DNA from: Frigoribacterium sp. PhB160 | Lineage (GTDB): Bacteria; Actinomycetota; Actinomycetes; Actinomycetales; Microbacteriaceae | DNA: 64,000 nt | NCBI RefSeq assembly: GCF_003751785.1 | Contig: NZ_RKIE01000003.1 | Location: 62,001-126,000, forward strand | Direction: 5' to 3' | Part shown: piece by piece, positions 25,382 to 34,001 of the stretch | Numbering within the stretch: position 1 is the first letter of the stretch | Layout of the letters: each line of letters starts with the position of its first letter | The notes under the pieces: model-generated | What the model was told of the DNA's origin: nothing | Seen by the model: only the letters and a program-made list of their open reading frames with translations | Databases searched by the model: none | Translations under genes and position numbers: made by a program

Positions 25382-26340
25382 GCGGCTCCGGGGGTCGGGG
25401 GCGGGGAGGTCGGGAGGGAGGGCGAGGGGGCCGGCGTGGCCGACGAGGTCGACTGCTCGGCGGTGGTCGGGCCCGGCACGGACGCGATGCGCCCGATCGC
25501 GGCCCCGGCGGCGATGCGCAGCTTGACCGGGTCCGGCACGCGGACCCGGGCCCGGATCAACGAGGAGGCGGGGGTCGCCTCGAGCCGCCGGTTGAGCTCC
25601 GCGAAGAGGCCGTGGGCCAGCGCGACGGCACGTCTCGACGTCGCGGGCAGCACGGGGATGATCTCGCCCGCCACCCGCAGGTCGTCGTCGATGTCGTCGA
25701 CGAGGCGGCGCTTCGTCGCCTCGTCGAAGGTCGTCACGTCGACCCCGGGGAAGTAGCTGCGGCCCAGGTGCTCGAAGTCGGCCGCGAGGTCGCGGAGGAA
25801 GTTGACCTTCTGGAAGGCCGCGCCGAGGCGCCGGGCCCCGTCGTCGAGGGCGGCGACGGTCGACGGCGGGTACGCGTGGCCGACCAGGAAGGCACGGAGG
25901 CACATGAGGCCGACGACCTCGGCCGAGCCGTGGACGTACCGGTCGAACGACTCGTCGTCGTGCTCGCTGGCCACGAGGTCGGCGCGCATCGAGGCGAAGA
26001 ACGGCCGCGTGAGCTCGGCGCCGAAGCCCGTCTCGCGGGCCGTGCGGGCGAAGGCGTGGACGACGAGGTTCGCGCTGAAGCCCTGCCGCATCGCGGTCTC
26101 GGTCTCGGCCTCGAAGTCGTCGAGGCAGCGCCGGGCCGCCGCGTCGTCGAGGCCCGCCTCGGCCGCCGGGCCGTCGACGATCTCGTCGGCGACCCGCACG
26201 AGCGCGTAGACGTTCTCGACGTGCTGACGGACGTCCGGGCCGAGGAGGCGCGAGGCCAGCCCGAAGGAGGTCGAGTACCGGCGGATCACCCCCGACGCGG
26301 TCTCGTCGGCGACCGCGTCGTAGAGGGAGAGGCCCGTCAT
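25378..26340 (-). CDS. crtB: Phytoene synthase
   Basis: Condenses two geranylgeranyl diphosphates to phytoene. 320 residues. The first Asp motif is YALVRVADEIVDG near 46-58, the second NFLRDLAADFEHLGRSYFP near 190-208. A Pro/Ser-rich tail of about 30 residues ends the protein. ATG at 26340 overlaps the crtE stop. Confidence 0.95.
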   Translation of the reverse strand: MTGLSLYDAVADETASGVIRRYSTSFGLASRLLGPDVRQHVENVYALVRVADEIVDGPAAEAGLDDAAARRCLDDFEAETETAMRQGFSANLVVHAFARTARETGFGAELTRPFFASMRADLVASEHDDESFDRYVHGSAEVVGLMCLRAFLVGHAYPPSTVAALDDGARRLGAAFQKVNFLRDLAADFEHLGRSYFPGVDVTTFDEATKRRLVDDIDDDLRVAGEIIPVLPATSRRAVALAHGLFAELNRRLEATPASSLIRARVRVPDPVKLRIAAGAAIGRIASVPGPTTAEQSTSSATPAPSPSLPTSPPPTPGAA

Positions 26341-27407
26341 CGCGCTCTCTCCAGCACGGTCTGCACGACCGGGGACAGCGCCTCGCGGAGCCGGTCGCCC
26401 ACGTCGGGGCCGTTCAGCAGGTCGAGCGCCCGCCGGGCGTGCTGGTCGACGAGCGACTCGGCGAAGGCGCGGGCGCCGCACGACTCGAGGCGCGCACGGA
26501 CGTGCTCGGCCTCGGCCTCGGTGAGGTCGGCCTTGCCGACGAAGGGGCGGATCGCGAACCACTCGTCGGTCGTGGCGGCGTGCGCGACGAGCACCGTGCG
26601 CTTGCCCTCGCGGAGGTCGCCGAGCGTCGTCTTGCCGGTGGCCTCCTCGGTGCCGAAGACCCCGAGCAGGTCGTCGACGACCTGGTAGGCGACGCCGACC
26701 TCGCGCCCGAACTCGCCGACGAGCTGCACCATGGCGTCGGAGGCGCCGGCCAGCACCGCGCCCGCCTGCAGCGGGGCCTCGAACGAGTAGACCGCGGTCT
26801 TCGCGCGCTCCATGTCGAGGATCTCGTCGACCGTGGGCAGCTCGGCCGAGAGCGACAGCTCGACGTCGACCATCTCGCCCCCGGCGCTGACGAAGATCGC
26901 CTCGTCGAGGATGTCGAGGAGGCGCGCGCGGGTGTCGTGCTCGCACGCGACGTCGAGCAGGAGGCGGCTCGCGCCCGCCAGCGCCAGGTCGCCCGCGATG
27001 ACGGCGGCCGACATGCCGCGGTGCTCGGCGGCCGGCGTGGGGATGCCGGCCGTGGTCGCCGTGTCGCGGTAGCTGCCGGAGACGTTGGGGATGCCGCGCC
27101 GCGAGAAGTCGCGGTCGATGACGTCGTCGTGGACGATCAGCGCCGTGTGCAGCAGCTCGAAGGCCGCGCCGACCCGGGCCACCGCGTCGTCGTCGGTGCC
27201 GCCGAGAGCATCGTACGAGGTCTGCACCATGCGCGGGCGGAACCGCTTGCCGCCGCTGGTGTTCCGCTCGAGCACCTGCCAGAGCTCGACGTACCGGTGA
27301 CCCACGGACTCGGCCCGGCGCTTGGCCAGGGTGAAGAAGGCGTCGAGGACGGCGTCGACACGCTCTTGCCTCGCGTGCGTCCCCGCACGCAGGTGATCAC
27401 CGTCCAC
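26337..27407 (-). CDS. crtE: Geranylgeranyl diphosphate synthase
   Basis: Trans-prenyltransferase, 356 residues. First Asp-rich motif VHDDVIDRDFSRRG near 92-105; second QVVDDLLGVFG near 238-248. GTG start at 27407 with TAGTCT six bases before it (27414-27419 on this strand), so the operon messenger is probably leaderless. The idi start on the other strand is only 18 bases away. Supplies GGPP to crtB and likely to other prenyl pathways. Confidence 0.94.
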   Translation of the reverse strand: MDGDHLRAGTHARQERVDAVLDAFFTLAKRRAESVGHRYVELWQVLERNTSGGKRFRPRMVQTSYDALGGTDDDAVARVGAAFELLHTALIVHDDVIDRDFSRRGIPNVSGSYRDTATTAGIPTPAAEHRGMSAAVIAGDLALAGASRLLLDVACEHDTRARLLDILDEAIFVSAGGEMVDVELSLSAELPTVDEILDMERAKTAVYSFEAPLQAGAVLAGASDAMVQLVGEFGREVGVAYQVVDDLLGVFGTEEATGKTTLGDLREGKRTVLVAHAATTDEWFAIRPFVGKADLTEAEAEHVRARLESCGARAFAESLVDQHARRALDLLNGPDVGDRLREALSPVVQTVLERAR

Positions 27408-27413
27408 CAGGGC

Positions 27414-27419
27414 AGACTA
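27414..27419 (-). promoter_or_regulatory. -10 box of the leaderless crt operon
   Basis: TAGTCT on the minus strand inside the 18-base gap between the divergent crtE and idi starts. Any -35 contact for crtE must lie within the first codons of idi; no TTGACA-like sequence is seen there. Confidence 0.6.
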
Positions 27420-27425
27420 CCTCTC

Positions 27426-27998
27426 ATGACCACCGACATCTCGGCGCTTCCCCAGTCGCTCGACCCCGATCCGGTCGGCGTGCACGACGAGCTCGTGGTA
27501 TTGCTCGACGACGCCGGCGAGCCGGTCGGCACCACCCGCAAGGCGACGGTCCACACGACCACGACGCCGTTGCACCTGGCCTTCAGCTGCCACGTCGTCG
27601 ACGAGCACGACCGGGTGCTCGTCACGCGCCGCGCCCTGACGAAGAAGACCTGGCCGGGCGTCTGGACCAACAGCTTCTGCGGGCACCCCGCCCCCGGCGA
27701 GACGCCGGAGCAGGCCGTGTACCGCCGGGCGTCGCAGGAGCTCGGCATCGAGGTGACCGACGTGCGCGTCGTCCTGCCGGAGTTCCGGTACCGGGCGACC
27801 GACGCCTCCGGCATCGTCGAGAACGAGGTCTGCCCGGTCTTCACCGCCCGGGCGGTCGGCGTGCCCGACCCGTCGCCCGACGAGGTCGCCGAGTGGGCCT
27901 GGACCGACCACGCGGCGCTCGCGCGGGCCGTCGAGGCGACGCCGTTCGCCTTCAGCCCGTGGCTGGGCTGGCAGCTCGCCGCCTGGCCGACGGCCTGA
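27426..27998 (+). CDS. idi: Isopentenyl-diphosphate isomerase, type 1
   Basis: Interconverts IPP and DMAPP, 190 residues, Nudix fold. Catalytic Cys in TNSFCGHP near 77-84, Nudix-like helix YRRASQELGIEV near 100 and metal/acid site ENEVCPVF near 137. Divergent from crtE, supplying its DMAPP starter and the DMAPP used by crtEb. Its promoter would have to lie within the crtE 5' end. A terminator follows. Confidence 0.95.
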   Translation: MTTDISALPQSLDPDPVGVHDELVVLLDDAGEPVGTTRKATVHTTTTPLHLAFSCHVVDEHDRVLVTRRALTKKTWPGVWTNSFCGHPAPGETPEQAVYRRASQELGIEVTDVRVVLPEFRYRATDASGIVENEVCPVFTARAVGVPDPSPDEVAEWAWTDHAALARAVEATPFAFSPWLGWQLAAWPTA

Positions 27999-28014
27999 CC
28001 GCGCGGCCGCGCGG

Positions 28015-28058
28015 ACGACGACGGCCCCGGTCCGCGTGAGCGGGCCGGGGCCGTCGTC
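28015..28058. terminator. Hairpin terminator after idi
   Basis: GGCCCCGG and CCGGGGCC with flanking GACGAC/GTCGTC form a long G/C stem around GCGTGAGC. It lies between idi and the convergent desaturase gene and can serve both. Confidence 0.8.
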
Positions 28059-28091
28059 ATGGGGCACCGCCGGGACGGCGGCGCGGACCGG

Positions 28092-29189
28092 CTAGCGCGG
28101 GCGGAGGGTCGCCGCCGCCGGGCAGTCGAACGGGTCGCGGGCGGCGAGGCCGACGCGGTTGAGGTAGCGGATGACGATGCCGTACGACTTGACCGCGGTG
28201 GTCTCGGCGTAGGGGATGTCGTGCTTGGCGCAGTGCTCCTTTACCAGCAGGCTCGCGGCGCGGAGGTGCGGCCGGGCCATGCTCGGGAACAGGTGGTGCT
28301 CGATCTGGAAGTTCAGACCGCCCATGAACGCCGTCGAGAAGCGACCGGTGATGTTGCGCGACGTCAGCACCTGCTTGCTGAGGAAGTCGACCTTGGCGCC
28401 CTCGGGGATGATCGGCATGCCCTTGTGGTTCGGGGCGAACGACGAGCCCATGTAGAGGCCGAAGACGGCCATCTGCACGCCGATGAAGGCGAAGCCCATG
28501 CCGACGGGCAGGAACGCGAAGACGACGGCGAAGTACGCGGCCATGCGGACGGCGATGAGCGTGATCTCGAGCGCGCGGCCCTCGACCTTCTCCTTCGTCA
28601 GCAGCACGCGGAACGAGTGCACGTGCAGGTTGACGCCCTCGCCGAGCAGCAGCGGGAAGAAGAGGTAGCCCTGACGACGCGTCAGCTGGCGCATGAGGCC
28701 GGTCTGCTTCGCGGCGTCCTCCTCGAGGAACGACACCGTGTCGAAGGCGATGTCCGGGTCCTTGCCCTTGGTGTTCGGGTTGGCGTGGTGACGCGTGTGC
28801 TTCGACATCCACCACGCGTAGCTCATCCCGACGACGCCGGCGGCGAGCACGCGGCCGACCTTGTCGTTGCGCGTGCCCGAGTCGAACACCTGGCGGTGCG
28901 CGGCCTCGTGGGTGAGGAAGGCGAACTGGGTGAGGATGATGCCGAGCGCGCCGGCGATCAGCAGCTGGAACCAGCTCGACCCCAGCAGCACGAACCCGGT
29001 GCCGGTGCCGGCGAGGCACAGCACGAGCACGACGAAGACGGTCACGTAGAAGCCGGTGCGGCGCCTCAGCAGCCCGGCCTCGCGCACGGAGGCGAGGAGG
29101 GTCGAGTACGTGCTGGTCGGCTTGCTGGCCCGACCCGGGACGGTGGGGCGGAACCCGGCCGGGGCGGCCGAGGGTGCGATGGCAGACAT
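28092..29189 (-). CDS. Membrane fatty acid desaturase
   Basis: Di-iron acyl desaturase, 365 residues, ATG at 29189 after GGGAGCTCA. Three His boxes: HEAAHR near 108, HTRHHANP near 145 and QIEHHLFP near 300. Four main membrane helices. The QxxHH third box is typical of front-end (delta-5/6-type) and DesA3-like acyl-CoA desaturases. It probably adjusts membrane fluidity. The gene stands alone; the 275 bases upstream hold one GGAGGCGCGG copy (29328-29337) and no other gene. Confidence 0.92.
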   Translation of the reverse strand: MSAIAPSAAPAGFRPTVPGRASKPTSTYSTLLASVREAGLLRRRTGFYVTVFVVLVLCLAGTGTGFVLLGSSWFQLLIAGALGIILTQFAFLTHEAAHRQVFDSGTRNDKVGRVLAAGVVGMSYAWWMSKHTRHHANPNTKGKDPDIAFDTVSFLEEDAAKQTGLMRQLTRRQGYLFFPLLLGEGVNLHVHSFRVLLTKEKVEGRALEITLIAVRMAAYFAVVFAFLPVGMGFAFIGVQMAVFGLYMGSSFAPNHKGMPIIPEGAKVDFLSKQVLTSRNITGRFSTAFMGGLNFQIEHHLFPSMARPHLRAASLLVKEHCAKHDIPYAETTAVKSYGIVIRYLNRVGLAARDPFDCPAAATLRPR

Positions 29190-29464
29190 TGAGCTCCCGC
29201 GATGGTCGACTTCCCAGCCGCGTGTCGTGAGCAGTCGCCCTCGGATGCAGCGACAGTAGGGGCGGGGCCTGGGAGACCGCCGGGCAGATCGGCCCTCGTC
29301 CATGCCCCCTCCGGCATGCGTCGACCCGGAGGCGCGGGTCGGCTCCCCAGCGTCGGCCGCCGCCCGTCGCGGGGGCCTCCGTCCCCTCGACGGCGAGCGA
29401 CCCCGGGCCCCGGCCCCCGCCGTCGGGTCGTAAACTGGGTCGGTCCCCCGTCGAGAAGAGTGAA

Positions 29465-30169
29465 GTGTCGTCTGCCCCCGCGTCGTCCGGGCCCGCCCGT
29501 CGGGCCCCGCTCGGCGACTCGTCGGACGCCTCCCGCTCGGCGGCCCGCTACTGGCCGGTGCCGCTGCTGCGGGCCGTCCCCCTGCTCGCCCTCGGCGTGG
29601 CCATCACCTTCTCGCCCGACCACTCGGCCCGCGTCGGCCTGCTCGGCTTCGGCGTGGCCGCCCTCCTCGGCGGGCTCGTGCTCGTCGTCGGGTCGCTCCG
29701 GCTCCTCGACGACCGGTCGAGCCGTCCCCTCGGCGTGGTGCAGGGCGTGGCGAGCCTCGTGGCCGGCGCCCTGGCGCTGGTCTTCTGGGGCGGGGGCCTG
29801 CCCGTGCTCGTCGCGGTCGTGACCGCCTTCGCCGTCGTGACCGGGGCGCTCGAGCTCGTCGCGGGCCTCCGCCGTCGTGGTCGCTCGCCCCTGGCCCGCG
29901 ACTGGACGACGGTCGGCGCGCTGACCCTCGTGCTGGCCGTGGCCTTCCTCGTGGTGCCGCCCGACTACTCGCGCCAGCTCGGCGGCATCGAGGAGATCGA
30001 GGGGGTCCTCACCTCGTCGACCGTGCTGGTCGGCCTGCTGGGAGCATGGGGGGCGCTCGTCGGCGTCTTCCTCGTGATCGCCGGCCTCTCGCTCAAGTGG
30101 CAGACCGGCGCCGACGCCGCGCCGGGCCCCGCCACCGACCCCACCGCAGACGGAGCACCCCAGTCATGA
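29465..30169 (+). CDS. DUF308/HdeD-like membrane protein
   Basis: 234 residues, GTG start at 29465 after GAAGAGTGA. Three tandem pairs of hydrophobic helices between about 30 and 215 recall HdeD/DUF308 proteins. The cytoplasmic tail is Pro/Ala/Asp-rich. TAAACT about 30 bases upstream is a probable -10. It overlaps the next gene by ATGA. Function unknown. Confidence 0.8.
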   Translation: MSSAPASSGPARRAPLGDSSDASRSAARYWPVPLLRAVPLLALGVAITFSPDHSARVGLLGFGVAALLGGLVLVVGSLRLLDDRSSRPLGVVQGVASLVAGALALVFWGGGLPVLVAVVTAFAVVTGALELVAGLRRRGRSPLARDWTTVGALTLVLAVAFLVVPPDYSRQLGGIEEIEGVLTSSTVLVGLLGAWGALVGVFLVIAGLSLKWQTGADAAPGPATDPTADGAPQS

Positions 30170-30411
30170 CCGATCCCAGCTGGCGCGACCGCGTCCGCCC
30201 CGCCGAGTTCCTCGGCCTCAGCGCCGTCTTCGCCGTGTTCGTCGGCGTCGTCGTGCTCATGACGACCCGCGAGCTCGACCTCGCGCTGATCTTCCTCTGC
30301 ATCGGCTTCATCGTCGCGCTCGTGGTCATCGCCATGCTCGCGCTGGCCGCGAAGCCGAACGACGACGAGCGCCACGAGATCGACGAGAGCGACGGCCCCC
30401 GGGCCCACTAG
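30166..30411 (+). CDS. Small two-helix membrane protein
   Basis: 81 residues: SAVFAVFVGVVVLMTT and LIFLCIGFIVALVVIAMLALAA are two membrane spans, with a charged C-terminus (NDDERHEIDES). Start ATG at 30166 overlaps the previous stop, so it is co-translated with the HdeD-like protein. No recognised domain; conserved gene pairing would support a joint role. Confidence 0.78.
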   Translation: MTDPSWRDRVRPAEFLGLSAVFAVFVGVVVLMTTRELDLALIFLCIGFIVALVVIAMLALAAKPNDDERHEIDESDGPRAH

Positions 30412-30424
30412 CCCCGGCCCGTCC

Positions 30425-30491
30425 GCCGCCGCACGCACGCACGCACGAGGACCCCGCGCCGATCCGGTGCGGGGTCCTCGTGCGTGCGGCG
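30425..30491. terminator. Strong bidirectional terminator hairpin
   Basis: AGGACCCCGC and GCGGGGTCCT form the tip stem. The CGCCGCACGCACG side arms extend it, one side carrying extra ACGC tetramer repeats. It separates the small membrane gene from the convergent purB. Confidence 0.85.
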
Positions 30492-30507
30492 GGTCGCGCC
30501 GGGCGGG

Positions 30508-31890
30508 CTACGCCAGCCGGTCGACGAGCTGCGACGCGATGCCGGTGTAGCCGGCGGGGGTCAGCGCCACGAGCCGGGCCTTCGCCTCGTCGCCGATGTC
30601 GAGGCCCTCGACGAAGGCGACGAGCTCGGCCTGGCCGACGCGCTTGCCGCGGGTCAGCTCCTTGAGCAGCGCGTAGGGGTCGTCGATCGACGAGCGGCCG
30701 GCGACGACCTCGGCCCGCACGACGGTCTGGATCGCCTCGGCCAGCACCTCCCAGTTCGAGTCGAGGTCGGCGGCGAGCGACTCGTGGCCGAGCGCGATCT
30801 CGCCGAGTCCGCGGCGGAGGTTGTCGAGCGCGAGCATCGAGTGGCCGAGGGCCACGCCGATGTTGCGCTGGGTCGACGAGTCGGTCAGGTCGCGCTGCTG
30901 GCGCGACGTGACGAGGGTCGCCGCGAGCGAGTCGAGCAGGGCGCTCGACAGCTCGAGGTTGGCCTCGGCGTTCTCGAAGCGGATCGGGTTGATCTTGTGG
31001 GGCATCGTCGACGAGCCCGTCGCGCCCGCCTGCGGGATCTGCGTGAAGTAGCCCATCGAGATGTACGACCAGACGTCGGTCGCGAGGTTGTGCAGCACGC
31101 GGTTCGCGTGCGAGACCCGCGAGTACAGCTCGGCCTGCCAGTCGTGCGACTCGATCTGGGTCGTCAGCGGGTTCCAGGTCAGGCCGAGGGCGTCCTCGAC
31201 GAACGCGCGCGACACCTCGGGCCAGTCGAGGCCCGGGTCGGCGACGACCTGCGCCGAGAAGGTGCCGGTGGCGCCGCTGAACTTGCCGAGGTACTCGGTG
31301 CCGACGACCTGGGCCCGGAGGCGCTGCAGCCGGTGGGCGAAGACCGCGAACTCCTTGCCGACGGTCGTCGGCGTCGCGGGCTGGCCGTGGGTGTGGGCGA
31401 GCATCGGCACGTCGCGGGCCTCGACGGCCCAGGCCGCCAGGGCGGCGACCACGGCGTCGAAGGCCGGCAGCCAGACCTCGGCGACGGCGGCCTTGACGGT
31501 GACCGCGTACGAGAGGTTGTTGATGTCCTCGCTGGTGCACGCGAAGTGCGTCAGCTCGGCGATGCGCTCGAGGCCGAGGTCGGCGAGGCGCGCGCGGACG
31601 TAGTACTCGACCGCCTTGACGTCGTGACGGGTGGTCGCCTCGAGCCCCGCGAGCTCGTCGATCGCGGACTGCCCGAAGTCGGCGACGAGCGCACGCAGCG
31701 CCTCCTTCTGGTCGGTCGTCAGGGGCTCGGACCCGAACGCCGCGCGGTCGGTCTGCGCGATCAGCCACTCGACCTCGACGTGCACCCGCGCGCGGTTGAG
31801 GCCCGCCTCGCTGAGGTGGTCGCCGAGCTGCCCGACGGAGGCGCGGTACCGGCCGTCGAGCGGGCTGAGGGGCTGGGGGGGCAACGTCAT
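30508..31890 (-). CDS. purB: Adenylosuccinate lyase
   Basis: Purine synthesis enzyme splitting SAICAR and adenylosuccinate. 460 residues, close to the E. coli-type length. Family signatures TSEDINNLSYA near 119, HTHGQPATPTT near 168 and the flexible loop GSSTMPHKINPIRFENAEAN near 290. The start at 31890 overlaps the stop of the phosphatase gene, giving a three-gene chain with the membrane protein at 32375. One GGAGGCGCGG copy (31837-31846) lies in its first codons. Confidence 0.96.
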   Translation of the reverse strand: MTLPPQPLSPLDGRYRASVGQLGDHLSEAGLNRARVHVEVEWLIAQTDRAAFGSEPLTTDQKEALRALVADFGQSAIDELAGLEATTRHDVKAVEYYVRARLADLGLERIAELTHFACTSEDINNLSYAVTVKAAVAEVWLPAFDAVVAALAAWAVEARDVPMLAHTHGQPATPTTVGKEFAVFAHRLQRLRAQVVGTEYLGKFSGATGTFSAQVVADPGLDWPEVSRAFVEDALGLTWNPLTTQIESHDWQAELYSRVSHANRVLHNLATDVWSYISMGYFTQIPQAGATGSSTMPHKINPIRFENAEANLELSSALLDSLAATLVTSRQQRDLTDSSTQRNIGVALGHSMLALDNLRRGLGEIALGHESLAADLDSNWEVLAEAIQTVVRAEVVAGRSSIDDPYALLKELTRGKRVGQAELVAFVEGLDIGDEAKARLVALTPAGYTGIASQLVDRLA

Positions 31891-32378
31891 GAGGGTCCCT
31901 TGCGGAGTGCGGGTTCGATCTGGCGGAAGAGTGCGGCGCAGGCACGCTCGACCGTGTCGAGCACGGAGTCGAACATCGCGGCGTCCGAGTAGTACGGGTC
32001 GGGCACGTCCGTGCCGGCGCCGCGGTCGAACGACAGCAGCAGCTGCACCTTCGACCGGTCGGCGTCGTCCGGGGCCCACGACCGGAGGACGCGCTCGTGA
32101 CCCCGGTCGAGCGCCACGACGAGGTCGTGACGAGCGAAGTCGGCGGTCTCGAACTGCTTCGCCCGGTGCCGGGAGACATCGTAGCCGCGGGCGGTCAGCG
32201 CGGCGGCGGCCCGGGGGTCGGGGCCCTCGCCGACGTGCCAGTCGCCGGTGCCGGCCGAGCTGACCTCGATCGCGTCGCCCAGCCCGGCCCGCTCGGCGAG
32301 GTCACGCAGCACGATCTCGGCCATCGGCGACCGGCAGATGTTGCCGGTGCAGACGAAGCAGACGCTGAGCCCGCTCAC
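31887..32378 (-). CDS. Low-molecular-weight protein-tyrosine phosphatase
   Basis: 163 residues from the GTG at 32378, chosen because the catalytic loop then sits at residues 10-16: C10-TGNIC-R16 followed by SP. The general acid is in DVPDPYY near 130. Start overlaps the stop of the upstream membrane gene (GTGA). Family members dephosphorylate tyrosine or arginine residues; a target cannot be inferred. Confidence 0.92.
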   Translation of the reverse strand: MSGLSVCFVCTGNICRSPMAEIVLRDLAERAGLGDAIEVSSAGTGDWHVGEGPDPRAAAALTARGYDVSRHRAKQFETADFARHDLVVALDRGHERVLRSWAPDDADRSKVQLLLSFDRGAGTDVPDPYYSDAAMFDSVLDTVERACAALFRQIEPALRKGPS

Positions 32379-32782
32379 CGTCGTCGGTCGCGCGGCTCGA
32401 CGATCGGGCGGACGACGATGCCGATCAGCCACGCGACGACCGCGAGCACGAGCGCGCCGAGCACGCCCCACCAGAAGCCCTCGATCGCGAGGCCGAACCC
32501 GATCAGGCCCGAGACCCACGCGACGATGCCGAGCAGCAGGCCGTTGACGATGAACGACACGAGCCCGAGCGTCAGCACGTAGAGGGGGAACGCGACGACC
32601 CTGATCGCCGTGCCCACGACGCCGTTCACGACGCCGAAGATGAACGCCACGAGCAGGTAGGTGAGCACCGTCTCGGTCGTGCCGCCGTCGCCGAACGCGT
32701 CGACGGACACCCCCGCCACGAGGAGCGTCGTCAGCCAGAGGGCCAGCGCGTTGATCAGCAGCCGCACGATGAATCGGGTCAT
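32375..32782 (-). CDS. Holin_4/DUF360-type (superfamily IV) four-helix membrane protein
   Basis: 135 residues, four membrane spans (about 5-22, 37-58, 64-85 and 95-122). FGVVNGVVGTAIRVVAFPLYVLTLGL is the family hallmark. Annotated as phage-holin-like in databases but a common chromosomal membrane protein; no phage genes surround it. First gene of the chain with the phosphatase and purB. Confidence 0.88.
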   Translation of the reverse strand: MTRFIVRLLINALALWLTTLLVAGVSVDAFGDGGTTETVLTYLLVAFIFGVVNGVVGTAIRVVAFPLYVLTLGLVSFIVNGLLLGIVAWVSGLIGFGLAIEGFWWGVLGALVLAVVAWLIGIVVRPIVEPRDRRR

Positions 32783-32888
32783 GCGCCCATCATGCCGACC
32801 CGTCCCGCCTCGCGGTAGTCGCGGGCGGTGCCTGCACCCGCCCGGCCCACGGGGAGGCGCGGGACGGCGAGGCGGGGAGGCCACGCCC

Positions 32889-32894
32889 TAAGGT
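32889..32894 (+). promoter_or_regulatory. -10 box for leaderless hisC
   Basis: TAAGGT with six bases to the GTG at 32901; no ribosome site. A GGAGGCGCGG copy (32853-32862) lies just upstream, at the -35 to -45 position. Confidence 0.65.
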
Positions 32895-32900
32895 GGCCGG

Positions 32901-33971
32901 GTGACCCCTCCCGTGCGCCTCCGTCCCGAGATCGCCGCCCTGCCCCCGTACCGGCAGGGCAAGCAGGCCGCGCCCGACGCGTTCAAGCTGTCGTCGAACG
33001 AGAACCCGTTCGAGCCGCTGCCCGGGGTCGTCGAGGCCCTGCGCGCCGCCGTGAGCGTCAACCGGTACCCCGACGCCAGCGCCTCCGGCGTCCGGGCCGC
33101 CCTCGCCGAGAAGTTCGGCGTGACCACCGACGAGGTGCACGTCGGCGCCGGCTCGGTCTCGCTGCTCAACCAGCTCGTGCTCGCCGCCGCCGGCCCGGGC
33201 GACGAGGTCGTCTACGCCTGGCGCTCGTTCGAGGCCTACCCCGGCATCGTGACCGTGGCCGGCGCGACCAGCGTGCAGGTGCCGCTGACCGCCGACGGCC
33301 GCCACGACCTCGTGGCCATGGCCGCCGCCGTGGGCGACCGGACGCGCCTCGTGATCGTCTGCTCGCCGAACAACCCCACGGGCACGGTCGTCACCACCCA
33401 CGAGTTCGAGCAGTTCATGGCCGCCGTGCCGGACGACCTGCTCGTCGTCCTCGACGAGGCGTACGCCGAGTTCGTCACCGACCCCGACGCCGTCGACGGC
33501 GAGTCGCTCACCGAGCGGCACCCGAACCTCGTGGTCCTGCGCACCTTCTCGAAGGCGTACGGGCTGGCGGCCCTCCGCGTCGGGTACGCGATCGGCGCCT
33601 CCGCCGTCCTCGACGCGGCCCGGGCCACGGCGATCCCGCTCTCGGTCACCGAGCAGGGGCAGGCCGCCGCGCTGGCCTCCCTCGCGCAGGAGGACGAGCT
33701 GCTCGCCCGCGTCGAGCAGCTGGCCGCCCGGCGCGACGAGGTGCGCGACGCGCTCGTCGCGCAGGGCTGGGACGTCCCCGCCGCCCAGGGCAACTTCGTC
33801 TGGCTGCCGACCGGCGAGCGCACCGCCCGCGCGGCCGACGTCTTCGGCCGCCACGGGATCGTCGTACGGGCCTTCGCGCCGGAGGGCGTCCGCATCTCGA
33901 TCGGCGAGCCCGAGTCGGTCGAGGGGCTGCTGCTCGCGGCACGGGAAGTGCTGGCGGACACATCCGCCTGA
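32901..33971 (+). CDS. hisC: HisC-like (histidinol-phosphate/aromatic) aminotransferase
   Basis: PLP enzyme, 356 residues, fold type [13 protein letters not shown] near 33, [12 protein letters not shown] near 152 and the PLP-binding Lys in [16 protein letters not shown] near 216. The closest families are HisC and the actinobacterial aromatic transaminase Pat; with no other his genes here, the role could be either. GTG leaderless start. It ends 30 bases before the dehydrogenase operon, whose own promoter lies in that gap. Confidence 0.9.
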   Translation: MTPPVRLRPEIAALPPYRQGKQAAPDAFKLSSNENPFEPLPGVVEALRAAVSVNRYPDASASGVRAALAEKFGVTTDEVHVGAGSVSLLNQLVLAAAGPGDEVVYAWRSFEAYPGIVTVAGATSVQVPLTADGRHDLVAMAAAVGDRTRLVIVCSPNNPTGTVVTTHEFEQFMAAVPDDLLVVLDEAYAEFVTDPDAVDGESLTERHPNLVVLRTFSKAYGLAALRVGYAIGASAVLDAARATAIPLSVTEQGQAAALASLAQEDELLARVEQLAARRDEVRDALVAQGWDVPAAQGNFVWLPTGERTARAADVFGRHGIVVRAFAPEGVRISIGEPESVEGLLLAAREVLADTSA

Positions 33972-33988
33972 CGGCATGCACCCATCGG

Positions 33989-33994
33989 TAGATT
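33989..33994 (+). promoter_or_regulatory. -10 box for the leaderless 2-oxoacid dehydrogenase operon
   Basis: TAGATT followed by seven bases and the ATG at 34002. Confidence 0.7.
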
Positions 33995-34001
33995 GGGGCG
34001 C

